From: PWVB01 sp964530185
GTDB lineage: Bacteria > Chloroflexota > Anaerolineae > B4-G1 > SLSP01
Length of the DNA stretch: 64,000 bases
Reading direction: 5' to 3'
Assembly (NCBI GenBank): GCA_964530185.1
Contig: CAZHBB010000002.1
Coordinates: 27,771-91,770 of the forward strand
Position 1 is the stretch's first letter, and every line of letters begins with the position of its first letter. The position numbers and the translations under genes are program-made. Positions 59,368 to 64,000 of the stretch are shown here, piece after piece. The notes beneath the pieces were generated by a model. It made no database searches, was not told where the DNA came from, and saw nothing but the letters and a program-made list of their open reading frames with translations.

Positions 59368-60698
59368 GGCAGCGCCTCGGTGATCTCCACAGAGACGATC
59401 CTGCCCACAGGGCGCTCCTCAGGGATGATCACCAACCCATCAATCTCTGGTGCATCCCGATAAGAACGGCCCACAGTAATGCCATCCCCCGATCCTTCCA
59501 ACAGGACATCAAGGCGCTTCCCCACCCATTGCTGATTTAGGGCGAGCGAGATCCTTTGCTGCAGGGTCATTAATTGGTCATAACGCGCCTCTTTCACCTC
59601 TGTCGGCACGTCATCGTCCATCCCGAACGCTCGCGTCCCCATCTCATGGGAATAGGTAAAGACCCCCACGCGGTCGAAGCGCACCTCCTCCACGAACTCC
59701 ATCAAAGCCGCGAACTCCTCGTCCGTCTCCCCAGGGAATCCCACGATGAACGTGGTCCGCAGCACCGCCTCAGGCAACGCCTCGCGGACCCGATGGAGTG
59801 TCTCCCGCACATGACCCATGTCTGCAGGACGTCCCATTCGACGCAACACCGCGGGATGGGCATGCTGAAGGGGCAGATCGATGTAGGGTAGAACCTGGGG
59901 TACGTCGCGGATGATCTCGATCAGCCTGGGGGTGACATAGCCAGGGAACATGTAGAGCAGCCGAATCCAGGGAATAGCAGGGGCTACCCGTGAGAGGTTT
60001 TCCAAAAGGGAGACCAGCCCCTCTCGATCTCCCCGATCATATCCGTAATAGGTGATATCCTGCGCGATTAGGTTGATCTCCAGCACACCCAGATCCTGAA
60101 GGGCTCGGGCATCGCGCAAGACAGCCTCCAGATCACGGCTCACATAGTGTCCTTTGATGGAGGGGATCGCACAGAAGGCACAACCTCGGCTGCATCCATC
60201 GGCCACTTTGAGGAACGCACTGCGCCCCATCACCGCATACCCTGGCGCGCCCGCCTCCTCCGGCAGCGCCATAGTGCGCGGCTCAATCCACTGCAAGGCT
60301 GACGGCTGCCTGGACGAGACACGGCGCGCGATCATGGTGATCTGGGGCCAGGAACGGGTCCCCAAGAGCGCGTCAACCCGTGGCACAGCCTCGAGGATCG
60401 CCCCAGGATCTCGTTGCGCCCAGCACCCCGCGGCGACCAGGCGCTGGGAGGGACGGAGATCGGCAGCAAGCTCTTGCAGCGTCTCCAGGGACTCCTGGCG
60501 GGCCGCAGCGATGAACCCACAAGTGTTCACAATGAGAAGGTCCGCCTCTGCCGCGTCATCTACCGGCTGGTACCCCTCTCGCTGCAGCAGGACCGCCATT
60601 GCCTGGGAATCCACAGTGTTCTTGGGGCACCCCAGGGAAGCAATGTAAAAGCGCCTTCCCCGCCTGGCACGCCCCCGCGCAGCAGACCGGTGGCTCAC
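59334..60698 (-). CDS. rimO: RimO, ribosomal protein S12 methylthiotransferase
   Basis: Radical-SAM enzyme adding a methylthio group to Asp of ribosomal protein S12. UPF0004 domain: FYIASLGCPKNTVDSQAM and IVNTCGFIAAARQESLE carry two cluster cysteines, and AAGCWAQR the third. The radical-SAM cluster motif is DGCSRGCAFCAIPSIKGHY. The TRAM end has GRSYRDAPEIDGLVIIPE, which is RimO-specific versus MiaB. 454 residues. Start GTG at 60698 overlaps the RodZ-like stop as GTGA, indicating coupling. Confidence 0.94.
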   Translation of the reverse strand: MSHRSAARGRARRGRRFYIASLGCPKNTVDSQAMAVLLQREGYQPVDDAAEADLLIVNTCGFIAAARQESLETLQELAADLRPSQRLVAAGCWAQRDPGAILEAVPRVDALLGTRSWPQITMIARRVSSRQPSALQWIEPRTMALPEEAGAPGYAVMGRSAFLKVADGCSRGCAFCAIPSIKGHYVSRDLEAVLRDARALQDLGVLEINLIAQDITYYGYDRGDREGLVSLLENLSRVAPAIPWIRLLYMFPGYVTPRLIEIIRDVPQVLPYIDLPLQHAHPAVLRRMGRPADMGHVRETLHRVREALPEAVLRTTFIVGFPGETDEEFAALMEFVEEVRFDRVGVFTYSHEMGTRAFGMDDDVPTEVKEARYDQLMTLQQRISLALNQQWVGKRLDVLLEGSGDGITVGRSYRDAPEIDGLVIIPEERPVGRIVSVEITEALPYDLVGSVVDE

Positions 60699-61516
60699 AG
60701 ATCCTCCACAGCGACCTCACCGGAGGGCGTCCATGCACGCTGGACCACCTCGCCCTGCCCGCCCAACGTGCCCCAATCCGTTCCGTTGACGAACAGACGG
60801 AACGCTGCGCCATTGCCCGTTGAGATGACCACCATCTCCTTTCCCACCGCCTCGATCACCTGGAGAGGGACCGCGATCCCCTGAAAGACCACAACATCAT
60901 CCGCGGAGACACTGATCCAGGCATGGCTCTCCGGGATCAACCGAATGCGCACCGTGCCATCAGCAGAGACAGGGAAGACGGGCTTCGCGGTAGCCGTTGC
61001 CGATGGAGCCGTCGCTGTGATCTCAACCGCCGCGCTCACTACCGTGGTCGATGGCGCCTGGGTGTCGGCTTCCGCTCCCCAGCGAAGCCAGGCGAAGCTC
61101 ACAAGGACAAGCAAGGCGAAGAAGGCCAGCAAAATGAGGAAAATCCGGAGCAAACTCCCCGAGGCGCGGGCGCGCACCTCAACCCGCTCCTCGTCCAACG
61201 ATGGCGGGGGTGGGGCCCAGGTACGCAACTGTCCTGGGGAAGGCAGTTGCATCTCCACAGCCCGGGGCTGCACTGGGACACCTTGCACCTCTGCATCGTA
61301 ACGCGCCAGCACCTCCTCCACCGGCAGGTCCAGGAAGCGGGCATAGTTACGCAGGAACCCGCGCGCCTGAATGGGACCAGGCAGCGCTTCGTAATCCCCC
61401 AACTCGAGCGCACGCAGATATTGCTTGCGAATCCGCAGGGCTTTGACCGCATCATCCAGCTCCAGCCGACGCGCCTCTCGCGAGCGTCGCAGCCAGAGCC
61501 CCAGGTTATCGGACAT
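60695..61516 (-). CDS. RodZ-like helix-turn-helix membrane protein (DUF4115)
   Basis: Bitopic protein linking MreB-type filaments to the wall in rod-shaped cells. The cytoplasmic Xre-type domain is residues 5-75: LGLWLRRSREARRLELDDAV and YLRALELGDYEALPGPIQAR. A membrane helix follows near 120-143 (LLRIFLILLAFFALLVLVSF). The extracellular DUF4115 part (about 175-265) contains VRIRLIPESHAWISVSADD and NGAAFRLFVNGTDWGTLGG. 273 residues. The ATG at 61516 overlaps the rplI stop (TGATG). No mreB is in the window. Confidence 0.85.
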   Translation of the reverse strand: MSDNLGLWLRRSREARRLELDDAVKALRIRKQYLRALELGDYEALPGPIQARGFLRNYARFLDLPVEEVLARYDAEVQGVPVQPRAVEMQLPSPGQLRTWAPPPPSLDEERVEVRARASGSLLRIFLILLAFFALLVLVSFAWLRWGAEADTQAPSTTVVSAAVEITATAPSATATAKPVFPVSADGTVRIRLIPESHAWISVSADDVVVFQGIAVPLQVIEAVGKEMVVISTGNGAAFRLFVNGTDWGTLGGQGEVVQRAWTPSGEVAVEDL

Positions 61517-61977
61517 CAATCGCTCTCTGCCTCCACCACAACTTTCACAGTTGCACGCACACCACCGCCCAGTTTCAACTCCACAGAGTGCTCACCAATC
61601 TCGCGAATTGGCCGTTCCAGGAGGATATTCCGCTTGTCGAACTTCCCTGACCTCCCCGGGATGATTCGCCCCAGCTTCTCCGCGATATCCGCCGCCGTAA
61701 TGGAGCCATAGAGCCGCCCCTTCTCTCCCGCGCGGACTTTAAAGAGAATGTGCTTCTCCGCCAACTCCGCCGCGAGCTTCTGCGCACGCTCACGTTCACG
61801 GGCCTCACGTCTCTGCTGACTCAGGGCATACTCCTGGGCCGCCCGGATCTGCTTCTCTGTGGCCAGCACCGCAAGCCCGCGCGGCAAAAGGTAATTCCGG
61901 GCATAGCCGTCGGCCACAGAGACCACCTGGTGGGCTTTCCCAACGCCCTTCACGTCCTTCTTCAGATAGACTTTCAT
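61516..61977 (-). CDS. rplI: 50S ribosomal protein bL9
   Basis: Large-subunit ribosomal protein. The ATG at 61977 follows GGAGG by 5 bases, and the product starts MKVYLKKDVKGVGKAHQVVS with the signature DGYARNYLLPRGLAVLAT. A long helix (QEYALSQQRREARERERAQK) joins it to the C-terminal domain GEKGRLYGSITAADIAEKL. 153 residues, normal. A parS site lies 25 bases upstream of the start. rplI near the origin is common, although rpsF, ssb and rpsR are not beside it here. Confidence 0.96.
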   Translation of the reverse strand: MKVYLKKDVKGVGKAHQVVSVADGYARNYLLPRGLAVLATEKQIRAAQEYALSQQRREARERERAQKLAAELAEKHILFKVRAGEKGRLYGSITAADIAEKLGRIIPGRSGKFDKRNILLERPIREIGEHSVELKLGGGVRATVKVVVEAESD

Positions 61978-62002
61978 GCCATCCTCCAGATACAGAAAGG
62001 GG

Positions 62003-62018
62003 TGTTTCACGTGAAACA
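62003..62018. promoter_or_regulatory. parS site (ParB-binding palindrome)
   Basis: TGTTTCACGTGAAACA, a perfect 16-bp palindrome identical to the consensus bacterial parS. It sits between rplI and the TPR gene, 1.5 kb from the DnaA-box cluster. ParB loads here for chromosome segregation. It may also repress or pause rplI transcription, since it lies in its leader. Confidence 0.93.
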
Positions 62019-62099
62019 CCCCCATCATAGCGCAGAAATCCGCCGAGGCCAACTCACAATGGACGACACATCATCTCACACGACGCCCCGGCACCACAC

Positions 62100-62636
62100 T
62101 CATCCCCCCAGGAGCCGCGTCTGAATCAGCAGCAGGAGGCGGTAAAGTCGCTGCAGGAATGTCGGGCGCTCCAACAGACTCAGCCCAGCCTGATAGGTCG
62201 CCAAACCTTCCTGGCGCCGCCCCGACTTGAACATGGCGGAGCCCAAAGCCAACAACGTCTCCCCCTGATTTTGTCGATCCCCGACCTCCTGGAAGAGCAC
62301 CGCGGCTTCACGCCATGCATGCTCGGCCTCGTCTAACCGCTTGAGCGCCGCATACGCGCTCGCCAGGTTGCCCAGAGCACGCGCCTCACGAGCACGATCC
62401 TCCAGCCTGACAAAGGTTCGCCGGGCCTCCTCAAGAACCTCGCACGCCTCTTCCCACTTACCCTGGCGCCGCCGGATGACGCCGATGTTGTTCAGCATCT
62501 CCCCCGCTTCAGCCTCGCGCCCCTCAGCCGCGAAATGCTCCAGCGCCTCACTGAAACGAAGAGCCGCCTCATCAAGCAACCCCTCCCGAAACAGCCGCAC
62601 ACCTTCATCCTGCAGACTCACGGCCTGATCTGTCAT
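62100..62636 (-). CDS. Tetratricopeptide-repeat protein
   Basis: Soluble protein with about four TPR units: VSLQDEGVRLFREGLLDEAA, LNNIGVIRRRQGKWEEACEV, LGNLASAYAALKRLDEAEHA and ALGSAMFKSGRRQEGLATYQ. A hydrophobic C-terminal helix (LQRLYRLLLLIQTRLLGG) may associate with membrane. 178 residues. ATG 62636 follows GGGAG by 7 bases. It lies between the HTH regulator and the parS/rplI region on the same strand, so cotranscription with the regulator is likely. Partner unknown. Confidence 0.82.
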   Translation of the reverse strand: MTDQAVSLQDEGVRLFREGLLDEAALRFSEALEHFAAEGREAEAGEMLNNIGVIRRRQGKWEEACEVLEEARRTFVRLEDRAREARALGNLASAYAALKRLDEAEHAWREAAVLFQEVGDRQNQGETLLALGSAMFKSGRRQEGLATYQAGLSLLERPTFLQRLYRLLLLIQTRLLGG

Positions 62637-62675
62637 TCAGCATCTCCCGCAGAAATTGTGAAACGCGCAAAGGAA

Positions 62676-63353
62676 TCAATAAGTGATTTCGAGGATACCC
62701 TCCGCAATTTGACGCAGTCGCTCGGCAGACACCTCTGAGAGCTTCATGGCCAGATCAAGATAGCTGCGGTTGATCGGCCGCAGCACGAAGGCTCGGACAT
62801 CCTCGGGCAATTGCTGGAACCGGTCGAAATCCGCGCGCATCCGATGCCAGAGACCAATCTCGCTGTCTCTGTCCATGAAGTACTCCAGAGGCACCCCCAT
62901 ACCACGACAGATCACCTCCAGGTCTGCGACCGGGATGGGGCGACGCCCGTACTCATAGTCGGAGATACTCGACACAGAGCATCCCAACAACTTCGCCACA
63001 TCGGCCTGGGTCCAATCTTTGTCCTGTCGCAGTTTACGTAAGCGAGCTCCGACAATTCTATGGCGCAGCGGGAGGAAAAGTTCGGGGTTGGGTAGACGCG
63101 ATTCACGCGACTCCTCATTGAGCGACTCAGTTGCCCGAAAGACATGCAAGGGCACTTCCAGATAGCGCGCCAGCAGCTCAAGCTCCGGCAGGGAAATTGC
63201 ACGTGAGCCGTCCTCGTAACTGGCAAATCGGTTGACGGAGACCCCTAACACCGCAGCGCACTCGCGACGCGATGCCCTGGCCTGATCTCGGACGTTTCGG
63301 ATCATGATCCCAAGAATCCGGTTACGCAGCTCTGTGACCTCTTGATCCGCCAT
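62676..63353 (-). CDS. Double helix-turn-helix (Xre-type) DNA-binding protein
   Basis: Two Xre-like HTH domains in one chain. HTH1 (about 15-75): VRDQARASRRECAAVLGVSV with NRFASYEDGSRAISLPELEL. HTH2 (about 100-160): LRKLRQDKDWTQADVAKLLG with SSISDYEYGRRPIPVADLEV. Each is followed by helices typical of the family (YLEVPLHVF, GMGVPLEYF). 225 residues. The ATG at 63353 follows AAGGAG by 4 bases. The gene is the first one on the left side of the DnaA-box cluster and may regulate nearby origin genes. That is inference from position. Confidence 0.87.
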   Translation of the reverse strand: MADQEVTELRNRILGIMIRNVRDQARASRRECAAVLGVSVNRFASYEDGSRAISLPELELLARYLEVPLHVFRATESLNEESRESRLPNPELFLPLRHRIVGARLRKLRQDKDWTQADVAKLLGCSVSSISDYEYGRRPIPVADLEVICRGMGVPLEYFMDRDSEIGLWHRMRADFDRFQQLPEDVRAFVLRPINRSYLDLAMKLSEVSAERLRQIAEGILEITY

Positions 63354-63431
63354 TTCGCTCCTTCCCGCGAGCCCCATCGGCTCCCCTGAGGGCCGAGTCA
63401 CACCGTCTCCAAACTTTATCCCGACAAAACA

Positions 63432-63460
63432 ATTATAGCATAATGACCCAACGCCCACAA
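63432..63460 (-). promoter_or_regulatory. Promoter of the HTH regulator (next to the DnaA-box cluster)
   Basis: Minus strand: -35 TTGTGG (63455-63460), 17-base spacer, perfect -10 TATAAT (63432-63437), about 80 bases before the ATG. Confidence 0.6.
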
Positions 63461-63500
63461 CAAACGCGACAGGTCAGCAGTAGTGAGAAGCATCGAGGCT

Positions 63501-63921
63501 TTATCCCCACCGGGTGTGGACAAACAACACTTTATCCACACCCCCTACAGAAGGGATCTGCTCCGAAAGAGCCCCCAACTACTGGGAACACAGATGCTTT
63601 GGCCTCTCCTGGAAAAGCCCTGCAGAGGCCCGGGCTGTGGAAAACTCGCCCCTTCCCGTGGATAACCTCTTCAAATTGGGGATAAACCGCCAGGATTTCT
63701 CCCTCCTCTAAAGCCCCCTTCAATCGCCGCAGCCCTAAGCTCTCCCCGCGAATCGCCCCAACAAGAAAATAATCCCCAGGAGGCTCAAAAGCGTCAACCC
63801 TACACTTCGGGGGGGAATCAAGCCCGGGCCCCGTATCTAGGGCGAACGACAGACTTGTCCACAATCCACTGCCCTACTACGGATACTATAATATGGACAT
63901 TACTTTACTAATATAACAAGA
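63501..63921. other. Candidate replication origin (oriC): DnaA-box cluster plus AT-rich unwinding element
   Basis: Seven DnaA-box-like 9-mers, each perfect or one base off TTATCCACA: 63501-63509 (+), 63515-63523 (-), 63532-63540 (+, perfect), 63636-63644 (-), 63657-63665 (-), 63677-63685 (-), 63855-63863 (+). They are followed at 63874-63921 by an AT-rich stretch with repeated TAC/TAT triplets (CTACTACGGATACTATAATA), placed after a short GC-rich gap as in the DnaA-trio/unwinding region of Bacillus. No coding frame here is credible. A minus-strand frame at 63532-63864 overlaps the boxes and is rejected. Confidence 0.85.
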
Positions 63922-63969
63922 ACTCCGAGGTAAGTCTGCCAGCACATTCTCACACATTGGGAGCACACC

Positions 63970-64000
63970 TTGTCAGACTGGCGAAACAAGTGGCAAGGGA
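63970..64000 (+). CDS. Possible start of a plus-strand gene (dnaA?) cut by the right edge
   Basis: TTG 63970 lies 6 bases after GGGAG and opens a frame reading MSDWRNKWQG to the window end. A Trp followed by a WQGxL-like pattern near the N-terminus, and the position just past the DnaA boxes and unwinding element, suit DnaA domain I. Only ten codons are visible, so identity is a guess. Confidence 0.3.
   Translation, partial: MSDWRNKWQG

Noticed and set aside
63532..63864. 110-codon minus-strand frame over the DnaA boxes
   Set aside because: It covers the DnaA boxes and has no family features or ribosome site. Shared sequence with the origin explains it.
1..64000. CRISPR array, prophage or toxin-antitoxin system
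   Set aside because: No regularly spaced repeats, integrase, phage structural genes or paired toxin/antitoxin frames were found. The Mut7-C protein is PIN-like but has no antitoxin partner.

Overview
The window reads as a scaffold from a GC-rich, probably Gram-positive-type (monoderm) bacterium. The style of the proteins suggests Chloroflexota: Pro/Thr-rich 'TPTPT' linkers before C-terminal membrane anchors, LysM plus L,D-transpeptidase, PrsW, UMF1 transporters, a bacterial eRF1-like factor and Lar genes. This placement is an inference from protein character, not from a marker-gene search. Two runs of exactly 100 N (10027-10126, 55958-56057) mark scaffold joins. The first is flanked by identical 55-bp copies, so it is probably an assembly artefact.

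Layout. 1-18.0 kb, all minus: BMP-type lipoprotein (cut by the left edge), RNase Z, RNA 3'-phosphate cyclase, LysM/L,D-transpeptidase, YitT, CAP-domain protein, a sugar-type binding lipoprotein, MurJ, UMF1 transporter, PriA, glycosyltransferase, TyrA-like dehydrogenase, HD hydrolase and site-2 protease. 18.4-22.1 kb, plus: NDP-sugar pyrophosphorylase, aminotransferase, glutamate dehydrogenase. 22.1-28.2 kb, mixed: eRF1-like factor, HtpG, a 54-residue Arg/Trp-rich membrane peptide, tRNA-Asn, a Mut7-C/ubiquitin-fold fusion and hypotheticals. 28.5-33.4 kb, plus: DegV, a hypothetical, Fur, then larE-larB-larC for the nickel-pincer cofactor. 33.4-39.4 kb, minus: a cobalamin-riboswitch operon with a prenyltransferase-fold (transcobalamin alpha-like) protein, a small Cys-rich anchored partner, an ECF S component, EcfT and a fused EcfA-EcfA ATPase. 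39.5-47 kb: SDR epimerase, type-4 UDG, tsaE-tsaB-rimI, a YprA/MrfA-type helicase with an HNH domain, and PrsW. 47.2-58.5 kb, minus: DsbA-cyclophilin lipoprotein and a surface-polysaccharide block (TagO/WecA-like transferase, O-antigen-ligase/TPR, epimerase, glycerate kinase, binding lipoprotein, glycoside hydrolase). 58.6-63.4 kb: NUDIX, RimO, RodZ-like, ribosomal protein L9, TPR protein and an HTH regulator.

The right end looks like the chromosome origin. There is a perfect 16-bp ParB parS palindrome just upstream of rplI (62003-62018), seven DnaA-box-like 9-mers at 63501-63863, then an AT-rich stretch, and possibly the first codons of a plus-strand gene (dnaA?) at 63970. Most genes to the left point away from this site, as expected for a replichore running leftward.

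The most interesting block is the B12-riboswitch operon. It looks like a surface corrinoid-capture system in which a transcobalamin-like alpha domain and a small second domain are separate anchored proteins feeding an ECF transporter. It converges, with a 4-bp overlap, on the larEBC operon. Other oddities are PriA with DEEG instead of DEEH, an HNH nuclease domain inside a repair helicase, a three-cysteine LarE, an orphan RtcA next to RNase Z, and several genes whose -10 box lies only 6-8 bases upstream of the start codon (leaderless mRNAs).
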